From the NCBI GenBank assembly GCA_014529385.2, contig CM043950.1:154670045-154734044 (forward strand): DNA of 64,000 nucleotides, read 5' to 3'. This stretch comes from Adiantum capillus-veneris (lineage: Eukaryota; Streptophyta; Polypodiopsida; Polypodiales; Pteridaceae). Numbering within the stretch: the stretch's first letter is position 1; each line of letters starts with the position of its first letter. Below the pieces are notes generated by a model, which worked only from the letters and a program-made list of their open reading frames with translations, was not told the origin of the DNA and searched no databases. Both the position numbers and the translations under genes were made by a program. Shown here in pieces: positions 21,653-32,051 of the stretch.

Positions 21653-22217
21653 ATTAAAAATAGTGATAAAATGGGTTATTGAACTTCACGATTTTCAGTT
21701 CACCTTTTTGGTAGAAGAGAGTACTCCGGCTACCCTGGCAGATTTACTCACTTATAAAGAAACCCCTGCTTTGGTTAAGGAAGAGGTGGTGCGAAAGAAG
21801 AAAGTCGAGACTCTTGCGCTTCATTGTTATATTTTGATGGCTCTTATCGAAGAAGTCATGATGCTACTTTGGGAGGCATTGTCATTTATGATGCACAAGG
21901 AAAACTTATAAGGAAACAAAGGCTGAAACTGGATGCAAAAAGTAACAATCAAGGAGAGTACATGGCTCTTGAAGGTGGTTTGCAAATCTGTTTATAGTTG
22001 GGAATGAGATGCCTTGTTGATGCCTTGTTGATCATGAAGCAAGTATTGGGAGTATGGAAGAATAAGAATCCTAAACTGAAGAATTTATGCTTCAATGTGA
22101 AATCGTTGCTCAAAAAGTTTGAAGTATGGAGTTTGCAACATATTGAGAGGTCTCAAAATGAAGAAGCTCATGATGCTGCCCAAGAAATGATCACTTGTGT
22201 GTTTGTGTTGAAGGCAA
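21653..22217 (+). pseudogene. Ty3-E second (archaeal-like) RNase H
   Basis: Across frames one reads FDGSYRRSHDATLGG, then IVIYDAQGKLI and SNNQGEYMALEGGL (21830-21990), then SLLKKFEVWSLQHIERSQNEEAHDAA (22100-22180, written here in overlapping parts). The DGS start, the NNxxEYxAL block and the RxxNxxAHxxA block are the pattern of the additional RNase H of Tat-lineage Ty3 elements. Its presence between RNase H and integrase supports that lineage. Stops and shifts occur near 21911 and 21990. Confidence 0.55.
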
Positions 22218-23618
22218 ATGCCCCTCTATATCATGGAAGGGAAGTGTTATCAGATGGATTTTCTGTTGACAGGTATTTTACCTGAAGGTTTACCATCCTC
22301 CAAAAAGTATGCTTTTATAAGAAAAGCTAGGAAGTACAAAATGCTAGATGATGTGTTTTACATCAAAGGAAGTGATTTGGGTTTGTGTTGTGTGCCCTGG
22401 AAAGAGAAAATCTACAAGATTTTAGAAGAAAATATGAGGGATCTTGTGGAAGCCATTTTGCCATGAAGATCATGTTGCAAAAAATTTTGCACGAAGGCTA
22501 TGTGTGGCCAAGTATTCAGCGGGATGTTAACCATTGGTGCAAGTCTTGTTTGCCTTGCCAGAAAATAGGGAAGATAATTTTGAAGCCTGGATTATGAAAG
22601 ACAATTTTAGCTTTTGATATGTTTGAAAAATGGGGTCTTGATGCTATTGGATCCTTACCCATGACTAGCAAAAGGAAAGCTTACATTTTGACAGCAGTGG
22701 ATTATTTGGCACGATGGGCAGAAGCTAAAGCTGTCAAAGACATTATCAGTAAGGAAATGGGAAAGTTTGTATCTGAGCATATATGCTGCAAATTTGGTGT
22801 GCCACTAGAGCTACTTTTTGATAGAGGACCAGGAAATAGAGGAGAGCTGTTTGATTTCTTATGCAAGAGCTCAATATACAGCACAGGTACAGTTCTCCTT
22901 ATTATCCACAATGCAATGGTCTCAATGAGAGGTTCAATGGAGAGTTGATGAAAATCTTGACAAAGATGACATAGGCACATGGGAAGAATTGGGATTTAGA
23001 GTTTCCTTGTGCATTATGGGCTTACAGAACTGCTATCAAAACGAGCATAGGATTTTCTCCTTACCACTTGGTTTATGGTGGCAAGGAAGCTTTGTTACCA
23101 AATGAAGTGGAGATTCCTGCACTCAAATTGTTGTCATTGGGAGATGAAGAGCAAACAAATACTTGGCAGAAAAGATTGTTGGATTTACAATGTTTGCAAT
23201 TGGACAGAGTTTTGGCTTTAAGCTACTATGAAGAAGGTCAAAGAAGGCTCAGCTAGAGGCTAATGAATGTGTGAAAGATAAAAGAATTGAAAAGGGTGGT
23301 CTGGTGTTGCGATACAATAGTAAGTTGGACAATACCTTTCAGAAAAAGTTTCAAATCAAGTGGAAAGGTCCTTTTACTGTTGTGAACAAGTTTGACAATG
23401 GCACATATCAGTTGGAAAATTTGGGCGGTGCACACCATAAATACCGTGTTAATGGTTATAGATTGAAGAAATATATGGCACATTTGATGACAATTGTGAC
23501 AGATGAGATGCTATCAATGGAGGAAGACAGTGTGAAAACATCTGAGAATGTAAATGAGGTTTCTGGGAATGAGCTACAGCAGTTGTTCACCCTAGAAACC
23601 TCTGCTTGTCATGAATGA
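22218..23618 (+). pseudogene. Ty3-E integrase, broken
   Basis: The zinc-binding part is read as GSCGSHFAMK, HEGYVWPSIQRDV and CKSCLPCQKIGK (22435-22570). The catalytic core has GLDAIGSLP (first Asp), PLELLFDRGPG (second Asp) and CNGLNERFNGE (Glu; third frame, about 22910-22945). LWAYRTAIKTSIGFSPYHLVYG follows in overlapping pieces. The C-terminal domain at 23271-23618 has KWKGPFTVVNKFDNGTYQLENL, the GPF-type module, in parts. Frame changes and stops separate all these blocks. The enzyme inserts element cDNA into the host genome. Confidence 0.65.
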
Positions 23619-23638
23619 TCAAACAGGCTAAGGGGGGT

Positions 23639-24294
23639 TGGCAATCTATGTCACGCATTTTTTGGATGAGCATAAATTCACTAGGCCAAAAAGCTTGCCC
23701 ACTAGCCTCATGTATATATGTGTACATAGCCCTGCAAGTCTAGGAAGTGACCATGTAAAAACTCATGTACAAAGGTGTGATTTTGTCAAGCTTGGGTGCT
23801 GATGTTTTGGGTTGTTCAAGTCTCCAAAACATGGTTTTCTATAAGTATTTTCAGCCGTTCTTTATAGCTCGTGAATGGGACTTGTACATCATGAGTTATG
23901 AGCATCCGAAGTGTACGGTCTCAACTTAGAAAGTGATTGCCGATGCATGCGACAAAGACAGGTGGGTGAACTTGATGATTGGAATTGAAAACGCTGAGAT
24001 TTATGATTTCTAGAAGTAGCCAAGATGATGGGCTCCAAGCCGTGTGTTACGGTGTGTCATTCGGTGACCGGAGTAGCAAGTTATGCTTTAGGGAAGGTTG
24101 TCCGAGAAGTGTGCGGCTTGGGGGAGAAGTTGGAAATCAATTGGGCATGAGGGAGTTGGGAGGATTTGGGAGAAGGTTTCCATGTAGCATGGGAATTATC
24201 CCACATGGGAAGAGAAAAGGGGAGAGTGGAGGGTATAGAGGGCACATTGGGAACTATAGAGGCACTCGTTTTTCTTGTCGTTTGCACACTAACA
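23639..24294 (+). repeat. Ty3-E 3' LTR with about 580-bp internal deletion
   Basis: The purine tract GGCTAAGGGGGGT ends at 23638, and the LTR starts TGGCAATCTATG at 23639. The alignment with the 5' piece (see that entry) shows the deletion between 24243 and 24252. It ends ...CACTAACA; the next bases ACGTA would be the target duplication, but the matching left flank is lost. Confidence 0.65.
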
Positions 24295-24464
24295 ACGTAT
24301 TGTGGGTATGCCGGCCGCCTTGGCAACTACATAGGATGTCGTGTGAGGTGTCTCTAGGACAGTCCCAATCGCTAAGCCTATCCTAGAAAGAAGCGAAAGG
24401 TACTCCCTTCGCAAGCCGAGGAAGCAGACTCAGATGGGCAGGTCTGCCTCCTCGACAAGGACAT
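24295..24464 (-). pseudogene. LINE ORF1 scrap (DUF4283-like)
   Basis: The minus strand reads VEEADLPI, a stop where Trp is expected, then VCFLGLRREYLSLLSRIG and AIGTVLETPHTTS. The same protein and similar DNA occur at 31752-31620 in LINE-H. The pattern fits the RNA-binding DUF4283 region of plant LINE ORF1. The sequence switches abruptly to Ty3-F near 24464. Confidence 0.5.
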
Positions 24465-24474
24465 GCTTTGTCCT

Positions 24475-24740
24475 TCTTTTTAGCAAGAAGAACCGAAGCG
24501 CTCCACTGGGACTTACTAATTAAATAAAACCTTTGGCAAGATATGCTTGAAGCTGCCTAGCTATCTCGTCTTCCTCTTTCAAGCTGAACCTATAAGGTTG
24601 GCGAGAGACAGGATGGCGACCGGCGGGCAGAAGCTCTATCTTATGATCCAGATCAGGCCACAAGACGGTGGAAGCAGGTCTGGTAAATTCGACAGAAAGA
24701 CGTCTGCAAATTCAGACAAAACGGAATCCAAATAACACTT
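24475..24740 (-). pseudogene. Ty3-F reverse transcriptase, N-terminal piece
   Basis: The minus strand reads, over two frames, FADVF and LDHKIELLPAGRHPVSRQPYR. Then come EEDEIARQLQAYLAKGFI and a variant of PSxSPxxAPVLLxKKKD. These are the conserved opening blocks of Ty3 RT. The polymerase active site is absent because the fragment ends there. Confidence 0.6.
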
Positions 24741-24759
24741 GAGAGTTACATCATATCAG

Positions 24760-25570
24760 GCAAAGACTCAGGAACCGAAGTAGTCGCAAGTGCGGAGGTA
24801 GATGGATTCCTCTTTTGCTTTGGACACGCCTTGTCTCCGCGGAAGTGGCCGATCTGGTGGCAGTCGAAACAACGGTTCTTCTTATGATCCTCCATGCGAG
24901 CTGCCTTTGATTTGTTGTCATGCTTCAGTTTCTTGTGCGGAAGGTTCGTTGACTAACTCGTGGCTGTGGAAGCGTTTGAACGCTTAAACTTTGACGTGGA
25001 GGGACCACAGCGAGGGGTTTCCCCGTCTATTGACCACCTCCAGAAGCCGCCAAGGTGTTGTCATAGTTCTTGGCAAACTTATAGATGTTCTCAAGCAAAG
25101 TGACGGGATTCCACAATACCTCATTCTCATAAGCCGGCGGTAATCCAAACAGATAGAGCATCTGTAATATCACCTGCGGATTCTCCCAGGCTTTCGTCTT
25201 GTGGACGAAGTCCTTGAATTCTTGTGAGTAAACGTCTAGGGTTTTCTTACCTATCTCAAGCTTGAACTGCTTCTTAAAGCACTCATCTTATTGACTTGCA
25301 CAAAGCAAGCGCGAAAGACCGTTTGGAAGTTTGTCCAAGTTGTCGGCTTAGGTCGTAACCTAGCCCACCACACATATGCCTTGGTGAGGAGCATGATTTG
25401 TATCTGACTAATGCGCTAGGCATCATTCAAATGATACAAAGCAAAGTATGCCATCCATTTCACCAACCATGAGTCAATAGCGGTCTCCTCACATTCCTTC
25501 TTTTCCCCTTTGAAGGGGTCGGGATGGAACTGAAGTGGCAAAGTGCTCATGGTCACGAGCGAAAATGGGA
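24760..25570 (-). pseudogene. Ty3-F gag with zinc knuckle
   Basis: The capsid part reads PDPFKGEKKECEETAID, SWLVKWMAYFALYHLNDA, stop, then KAYVWWARLRPKPTTW and NFQTVFRACF (25545-25290). The knuckle CFDCHQIGHFRGDKACP lies at 24857-24800, a CX2CX4HX6C spacing rather than the usual X4. Several stops and shifts lie between. Confidence 0.6.
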
Positions 25571-25859
25571 CCTACATGGCATGTAACTCCCCAAGTTGCC
25601 TCCGCTAATTTCTGTTGCAGTATAGCGATGAGAGATGTGTTGAAGACGGAAGACAAGGGAGAAAGGACAAAGCCTGCGCGTGTGTGTCGAATCGAGAGGA
25701 GAAAGAAGCCTCTCCTCCATGGGTTGATGCATGCTAGCAGTGCCATTCTCGTGCGGAGAAGCGTCGTGTGGTGACACCATGGCACTGTAGTATGGAAAAA
25801 AACACAAGAGTATGTAGAAGAAAGTGAGAAGAAGAGAAAACAAGGGGCTTCGGTGCACG

Positions 25860-26215
25860 AGAGAAAGGACACTCGGTAACGAAGGAATGTCATGTCCATG
25901 CTTGTCGGCGCGATGAAATGGAGGGTGCAGGTGGGGCATGCGGAAGAGGAAGCAAAGAGCAGCACGGGAGGAGTTGAGTGGTTTAGACGAGCTCTAAAGG
26001 CTTGCAGGAGTCACTGAAATGGGGTTGTGCAGGCCCTTTTATAAGGGTGTGAACCCCCCTTTTTAATAAAGGTCGGTGCAATGAAACAAAGGGTGCAGGC
26101 GGGGAGGGTGGAAGAGGAGGCAAAGAGCAGCAAGGAAGGAGTCGAGTGGTTCACAAATGAGCGCTAAAGGCTCGCTGGAGTCACTGAAATGTGGTTGTGC
26201 TGGCCCAACCCCATA
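25860..26215. repeat. Tandem duplication of about 185 bp with TATA box
   Basis: 25905-26035 and 26085-26210 share GGTGCAGG, AGAGCAGCA, GGAGT(T/C)GAGTGGTT, CTAAAGGCT and GTCACTGAAATG in order. A minus-strand TATAAAAG lies at 26036-26043 between the copies, suggesting the promoter part of the Ty3-F 5' LTR. Confidence 0.6.
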
Positions 26216-26472
26216 AAGGATCATGTTCGGTTACCGTAAATTTTAAAGACTAAAGACTTAGAACTTAAAAGAAAATTTTAAAATAAAGGACCTGCACGGA
26301 CTTCAAAGCACCGATCTCCTGCTGCTGATTGACCGCCCTTGGAGCACTGCTCACTACGTGTTGCTCAGCACCCCGCTACCGTTGCTCTGCACCTCTGCCC
26401 TCCTGAGAGCTATTGCAGCCTGCGTGCAACACCGTGCTCAACTAGCATAGCGCCTGCGCATTGGTACTACTA
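26216..26472. other. Unassigned spacer
   Basis: No frame or repeat recognised. It has an AT-rich patch (26240-26290), then C/T-rich sequence up to the LINE-H poly-T. Confidence 0.4.
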
Positions 26473-26879
26473 TTTTTTTCTCCATGAGAAAAGATCCTTC
26501 TATTAGTTAATAAAACTGTCCATAGGCTACAACTACCTCTACTAGAGAGGGCTACATCAACCATAAGGGGAGACTCTCCTAGTGAAAAAACAGCATATAT
26601 ATAACGAGGGATAAATCAAGAGATGGGAGGAGAGAAAAGCCGCACAGGTGGATGGTAGTGCCATCTGAGCTCACCCTAGACCATGGTGACGAAAGACCCA
26701 AGGCGCTAGAGTCGAAGGAACTCCTCTCTACGCTCCCGCATGCAGACGGATCTGCCCTAAAGTCTCTCAAACTGTCCCTTGAGAGTATGGATCAACTCCA
26801 GCAAAAAATCTCAAACAATCTCCACTGGTGGCACAGGGCAAGCCTCGAAAATGCGGAAGCAACGGGCCCGCCAAATGAA

Positions 26880-27198
26880 CGAGAGTGTCAGGCCTCTGGA
26901 AGCATTTCCTTAGTCACAAGATAAGGCGTCTGTGCCCAAACCTGCTCTCTGCATACATCCTGACACTCTGACTGAGTCTCTGCTAACAGCAGGTCATGGT
27001 AGAAGTCAGTAGCAATTGCACACATATCCTCTGGCTCTGAAGCAACTGATTTGTTAGGTCTCCTCAACTGGCTGACACTCGTGTGCGCATGATGGAGTCC
27101 CACTACCTCAAAGAACGACCCTCTCACTCTGTCATCCACCTGGGTCCACTGAGATGCCTGTCGATGGAAAGCAAACTCATGACGCCTCTCCTCTATGC
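26880..27198 (-). pseudogene. LINE-H ORF2 linker after endonuclease
   Basis: The minus strand reads EERRHEFAFHRQASQWTQ, VDDRVRGSFFEVVG and EDMCAIATDFYHDLL, then VTKEMLPEA. Blocks of the kind D-RV-KFF-ThhR and hxxxAxxFYxxL join endonuclease and RT in plant LINEs. It continues the endonuclease frame cut by Copia-G at 27198/30592. After 26880 the expected RT does not follow. Confidence 0.5.
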
Positions 27199-27391
27199 TG
27201 AAGTGCGCGAGCGAGAGTGTGTGTGAGTGTGTGCAGCAATGGCAAAGAGAGGAGAAGAGGAGACCTTGTGTTTGTAGGGGCTAAAACTCACTCTTTACAT
27301 GTGAACCCTCTTATTCTATTATGTACATAATGAATAAGTATAGTGGGCGGGCACCTGGCCTAAACCGGTCACATGGGGCTTTACCCCAACA
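27199..27391 (-). repeat. Copia-G 3' LTR
   Basis: Plus-strand ends TGAAGTGCGCG and CCCCAACA. A purine tract GTAGGAGGT adjoins on the element strand (27392-27400). Contains ATGTACATAATGAATAAG. Confidence 0.9.
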
Positions 27392-28136
27392 ACCTCCTAC
27401 GTAAAGGCCAATGTGGCCATGAGAGAGAAAATAAAACCGTATAAAACCTGTACAAGGCCATCACAAGTATGACCTCAGCCAACACCCACTGGCTCACTGA
27501 ATTTGTGTGCATCTAGCTCTAATCATAGAGAAAGTATAGAGAGATCGACACTCCCAAATGTTGATGCAATCCTAGCAATATCTGCCAATCTAACCATCTT
27601 AGTGAAATCTGGCTCAGAACTCCACTCATAGAAATCACTCGGACACCCAAACTCCGATCCCTGGAATCCATCATCGTGTCCATCGCATGTCACATGCCCA
27701 CCAAGAGCATCTGTCTGTCCTAACCCTGTGTGGTAAGAGCAATACCTAGCTCTAACTCACACACATCAGCCTCTGGCCTAAGAATATCCATGAATGACTG
27801 AATCACGACTGAATCCTCAGCACTCAAGCCATCCATATCCATCATCATATCCACAAATGACATGCCCTGATGTACAACTGTCTGCACAATTGTCTCAACA
27901 TGCTCACAAACCGGAGCATCATGCAACCTATCTGCAAATGAGACATGCCTCATCTCTCTGCATGGCTGCGTACTCACGAAGACTGTGCCGTCTCGTACGT
28001 GACGTACTCGCATCGCATGAATCGTGCCAACACTAGCACCTCTCTCTATGACTAGATGTCTACAATGCAATCTGAAACTATATTCATCCAGCACTACCTG
28101 GTATCCGATGTCTCGTAATTGACTCACAGAGATCAA
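27392..28136 (-). pseudogene. Copia-G pre-integrase-like region and unusual C-terminus
   Basis: From 28136 the frame reads ISVSQLRDIGYQVVLDE, FRLHCRHLVI and GTIHAMRVRH, like the segment between Copia protease and integrase. It continues with MDGLSAEDSVVIQSFMDILR to a stop at 27720. Other frames continue to about 27470 with DFYEWSSEPDFTKMVRLADI and FGSVDLSIL. This last part replaces the normal integrase and RT and matches nothing I know. Confidence 0.45.
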
Positions 28137-28139
28137 GCT

Positions 28140-28331
28140 CTACGTCAAACCTGGCACATGGCGTACATCTCGCAACATGTATGATGCACCACTCGGCAAC
28201 AATAGTCTGACATCTCCTACAACAACTATGTCATGCACTAAACCATCAGCTAGACACACACGTCCAAGCATACCACTAGCATATGTGCTAAACCACTCAC
28301 GACTCGGTGTGACGTGAAACCTAGCACTCAC
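28140..28331 (-). pseudogene. Copia-G protease-region remnant
   Basis: The frame reads SARFHVTPSREWFSTY and GMLGRVCLADG, then LPSGASYMLRDVRHVPGLT. These match the Copia block after the protease active site (S-H-T-xxxxWF ... V-L-DG ... L-x-VLHVPxL). The DSGA catalytic motif itself is decayed (upstream reading ILDVSARFHV). Blocks of one ancestral frame continue in the 28136 region. Confidence 0.55.
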
Positions 28332-28505
28332 ATCTAGTATTCAATGAGAAGGTAATGTGTCGTCAAAAACCGACATAAGAAAGTCAAGAGTAAACATGGA
28401 ATCAAAGGCGACATTTCCGTCATGCATAGCCACATACACTACATCTGCTCCCACATCATTCAAAGTGATAGCATCCCTCCTGTGTTGTCTCATGCGTTGT
28501 CTCAT

Positions 28506-28907
28506 CTACCGAAAACAATGCCTACGTACATGCCCTGTATGACCACAATACCAACACATAAAATCTCTATGTCTGCAAGATCGTCCTTTGACTGTGGGCA
28601 TCTCTCTAGACTCATTTGTATTGCACAATCTTTGCCATAACTCTCTAACTATACATGCATCCAAACCAATGCGATAGACAGACTCACCAAGGTGTAACAT
28701 GATCGTCGAACGTGCAAGCTCATCCAAGTCCTCTCACTCATCGTCAGTCATACTCTCTGGCCTAGCATCCATGCCCTGTAGTGGCAACACTTGGCCCAAC
28801 TGAGTCAATGCATCATGCATACCTACTTTCCAATGCTCAAAGTTTGAACCATCAAACTTTGTATGGAAAAGCACAAACCCTGACAATGATGTACATGCCA
28901 AATCCAT
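28506..28907 (-). pseudogene. Copia-G gag with CCHC zinc knuckle, internally deleted
   Basis: ATG at 28907 starts MDLACTSLSG, then LFHTKFDGSNFEHWKVGMHD (the FxGxNFxxWK block of Copia gag). After a stop near 28734 it reads DELARSTIMLHLGESVYR and ELWQRLCNT, then directly the knuckle CWYCGHTGHVRRHC (CX2CX4HX4C, 28545-28504). The usual 100-150 residues between ELWxxL and the knuckle are missing, so gag is much shorter than normal. Confidence 0.65.
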
Positions 28908-30384
28908 GGCGATAACCTGTAACAAGACCAAGCACAAATCGATCAACTGACAATAGCCAAAGCCTAGCTAACTCATACACCAAGTTCTGTCAAAATACAA
29001 TATAAGCTGGCATAAGCTGTCTGAGAGAATTGTCAATAGATATGGCGATCAATGTAACGAAACAAAATGAGCAAAACCGCTCAAATGATGCCAAAAAACC
29101 CACTCTAATCCAAGAGCACTATGTGGTAATTGATGAAACTATCATCAACAATCCCCCTCCTGAAGAGATTACCACATATATGTCAAATGACATAATCAGG
29201 TGAGCAAACACTCTCACAATGTGATGCCAAAACACTATGGCAAATCATCCACTGAGTGCCACATGCAATCAAAACACGATTGCAAACCATGTGCATAAAC
29301 AAATAAACTCGCAAGAAAAATCCGGCAGAGTTTCGGCATTATTTGGATGTCGAACCATAATAACCATACGTGCCATAAACATGCTCAAAACCATGAGCAA
29401 ATCATGTGCAAAATCCTCACTCAAGCATACATGAACTGCCCCAAAGTCTCAACTCCCTAAACTTGGAAAAAAATCATGTAATCCGAAACACAAAGTGCAT
29501 CAACCGCACTCTACAAGCGAGGCATATATTAGCATAAACTTGGATATGAACCAACCAAAAGATGGCACAAATTGATGCTCAAAATAACTGAAAATCAACC
29601 CACATATGCCATTGCAAGGCGAAGAATATCATCCGCCAAAAAGCGCACATCATGTGCATCCACATGGCAATATAAACGAGCATCAATCATGTACCAAATG
29701 TGTATCAAATGAGCATCTGAATCAGCTGAAAATTCAGCTCTCAATCGTGCTAAAAATGCTTGCAAAACTCTCTGCAAATCCGTGCACCACACTCTTGAAT
29801 TCTGCTTAATCACACAAGTCAATACACATAACCTGTGATAAATCCGACTCTCAAATCCTGAGAGTCCACAAGAATGCATACATCCACAAAGTGTTCTCAA
29901 TGTATGCGCATAAATTTATTGAAAATCTCAACTCACACTCCCCTCACTAAGAGCAAAACATCAATACGGAAAACAAGAAAATGAAAAAGCTCAATCCAAG
30001 CTCTCCGAATGTAGCAAATCACCACAATAGGTAGACATAACTTCAACTTTCTGAATACCCTGCAGCCGATCAGCCCATATCTCCCAAACCGTTCAAAACA
30101 AAAATGTGATGTTTTTACAGGTCAAAACAGATCTGTAAAAATCTGCAGTTGTGTACCCTAGACGTGTAGTCAGTGCGAGTGATGTATCTTAAAATTGGTG
30201 AAGATTTTGAGAAAACTTTCTTCTGCAAAGTTGAAGGGGGCAAAAAATCGGGCAATAACAGAGAGAATTGGCTTGAATGAAGACGTTTTGATAGGTCAAA
30301 ATAGATCTGCAAAAACTTGTTGCAATTTTTGTTGCTTCTTTGCCTACTTCCCCGTTGAGCTCCAATGGAGCTCCAAATCCCTGT
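28908..30384 (-). other. Copia-G long 5' leader
   Basis: Nearly 1.5 kb separates the primer site from the gag ATG, unusually long for a Copia element. A 101-codon minus frame (29900-29595) has no recognisable domain. Otherwise AT-rich with CAAATCATGTGC-type words. Confidence 0.5.
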
Positions 30385-30396
30385 GCTCTGATACCA
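30385..30396 (-). promoter_or_regulatory. Copia-G primer binding site
   Basis: Exact TGGTATCAGAGC on the minus strand. Confidence 0.93.
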
Positions 30397-30398
30397 AT

Positions 30399-30591
30399 TG
30401 AAGTGCGCGAGCGAGAGCGTGTATGAGTGTGTGCAGCAATGGAGAAGAGAGGAGAAGAGGAGACCTTGTGTTTGCAGGAGCTAAAACACACTCTCTACAT
30501 GTGAGCCCCCTTATTCTATTATGTACATAATGAATAAGTATAGTGGGCGGGCACCTGGCCTAAACCGGCCACATGGTGCTTTACCCCAACA
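30399..30591 (-). repeat. Copia-G 5' LTR
   Basis: 193 bp, same ends as the 3' LTR. Followed by the TATGC target duplication. Confidence 0.92.
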
Positions 30592-31560
30592 TATGCTGGC
30601 AATCTTCTGGAAAACCTACTGGAACTGCTCCTCCAACGAAGGACTATTTGGGTGCTACTCTTGCATGCTCTGCAAGAAAGCAACACCTTGACGAAGCTGA
30701 GTAAGTTTAAAGGCCGCTCTCTGAGCAAGAGAGCCCTGGGTGTACAAGCCCTTTGTCCAAAGAGCCACCACTCGCTCTCTAAGCTCTGAGTTCAATAAGA
30801 TCCTTTTAAGGATGTGTAGCATCGTGCTCCTCCTATGTTTATCTGTCACTATGAGGATCATTGGTGCATGGTCCGAAAGAGATGTCCCAACCAAGATGCA
30901 AACTTACCCACTCAAGTCACAAATGAGTTCACTAGCGTAGAAGCGATTCATCCGAGATAGATTCACTCCTTCCACTCCATAGTCCGAGCGAGAGAAAGTC
31001 AAGCTGTCCATGGGCCTCGCAAAGCCAGAGTGCTGCCAAACATTGAAACCCTCAAAGACATACATAGCCTCTCCCAGGCTTCCAACTCAGCTCCGTGCAC
31101 AGTGGCATGGCTACCACCAATCCTGTCAGAGGGTCCTCCAACATGTTAAAGTCACTCCCAATGCACCATTGCTCTGCATGCGGCAAAAATCTATAATGTG
31201 AGACCAAAACTCTGCACATGCACTTCCCACATTGGACGCATAGATGTTCAAGAAGCCCAAGAGGCAGCCCTTAACCTGCATAGTAATCCATTGAGCCCTG
31301 CCAGGCAGAATAATACCTCTACCCACAATGCAATGCTGCCATTGTCCACAATAGTCATACATACCCCTCCCTGGATACTACCAGGTCCAAATGAAGCTAA
31401 CCAGAATGTCTCAAATTGTCCACACAAAAGCTGACCACATCGTCTAATGCATCTCTCCCAAAGATGATGCTCCTGCAGCATAAGAATATCAATCTCTCCG
31501 CCCACAAGGCATCGCTGAAGCTCCTGACGCAATCGACCCTGCTGACACAATTGACCCCGT
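30592..31560 (-). pseudogene. LINE-H ORF2 endonuclease domain
   Basis: The minus strand reads LRQELQRCL, DILMLQEHHLWERC (the QExH block of the APE-type endonuclease), GGVCMTIVD, WCIGSDFNMLED (GDFN block; 31165-31130) and VGTSLSDHAPMIL (the SDHxP terminal block; 30894-30855). The domain nicks target DNA to prime reverse transcription. Several shifts and stops break it. It continues after Copia-G at 27198. Confidence 0.65.
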
Positions 31561-31599
31561 TGAAGCTGCTGACGTAATTGACCCCGCTGGCGCTAAAAC

Positions 31600-32051
31600 T
31601 GGGGTCCACCTAATCCCTACAGAGGCTGTCGTGCGAGGTGTCTCCAGAACAGTCACAATCTCTGAGCATATCTTGGATAGTAACGGAAGGTACTCCCTCC
31701 TCACGCCGGGGAAGCAGACTGAGATGGGCAGGTCTACCTCCTCGATAAGCACGCCGGAAGCTGGGTCAAAACCATAGCGCCACTGTCAACAATGAGCTCG
31801 AACTGCTCGAATGGCCAAGGGCTCATCACAATCACATTGGACGCGATCTTGGGAGTCTCAAACGCTATCTTGTAATAGTCACGTCCAAGAAGCTGAACGT
31901 CGAGGATCTTACCCACCTCTGCTAAAAAGCGGTCCTGGAGAAGATCAAGCACCTCTCTTCTGCTAGGGCAGGTGCCAATGATCTTGTAGATGATGGACGT
32001 CGCCTGGAGGCGCTCCACCTCTGCTGCGAGGCTTGCTTGCTCTGTCAGCAA
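31600..32051 (-). pseudogene. LINE-H ORF1 (DUF4283-like RNA-binding part)
   Basis: The minus strand reads SLAAEVERLQATSIIYKIIG, VLDLLQDRFLAEVG and LLGRDYYKIAFETPK, then a shift. VDLPISVCFPGVRREYLPLL and VTVLETPRTTASVGI follow. The pattern and its place just 5' of the endonuclease fit LINE ORF1. A Ser/Ala/Gly-rich short repeat (31600-31515) joins it to ORF2; no zinc knuckle is seen. Confidence 0.55.

Larger units (their letters stand above)
11037..24294 (+). mobile_element. Ty3-E: degraded Tat-type Ty3 retrotransposon with nested insertions
   Basis: Order along the plus strand: LTR fragment (11037-12027), primer-site-like GGTGCCCCCACGG, leader and gag start (12028-12454, 13624-13691), gag (18639-19300), protease, RT, RNase H, second RNase H, integrase, purine tract and 3' LTR (23639-24294). 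The 5' and 3' LTR pieces align from 11037/23877 onward. A lone T LTR and a hAT element account for 12455-13618 and 13692-18638. The second RNase H of the NNxxEYxAL type places it near the Tat lineage; that assignment comes from family knowledge. Frames are broken throughout, so the copy is dead. Confidence 0.75.
24465..26215 (-). mobile_element. Ty3-F: truncated Ty3 element, gag to start of RT
   Basis: Minus-strand order from high to low coordinate: presumed LTR/leader (26215-25900), gag capsid (about 25570-25290), zinc knuckle (24860-24780), RT N-terminus (24740-24475). There is no protease between knuckle and RT, and everything after the RT fingers region is missing. It is joined to a LINE scrap. 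Confidence 0.6.
27199..30591 (-). mobile_element. Copia-G: non-autonomous Copia element with perfect target duplication
   Basis: Identically sized 193-bp LTRs (27199-27391 and 30399-30591) are flanked by TATGC on both sides (27194-27198 and 30592-30596). The primer site TGGTATCAGAGC is at 30385-30396 on the minus strand, two bases from the LTR. The element is only 3393 bp. It carries gag, a zinc knuckle and a protease/pre-integrase-like region, but no integrase core, RT or RNase H. The LTRs differ at about a dozen positions by eye, so it is not recent. It sits in LINE-H ORF2. Confidence 0.9.

Noticed and set aside
25489-25965. 158-residue minus-strand ORF upstream of Ty3-F gag as a host gene
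   Set aside because: It runs straight into the gag capsid region and the TATA-bearing LTR-like repeat, so it is better explained as Ty3-F leader or gag N-terminus.
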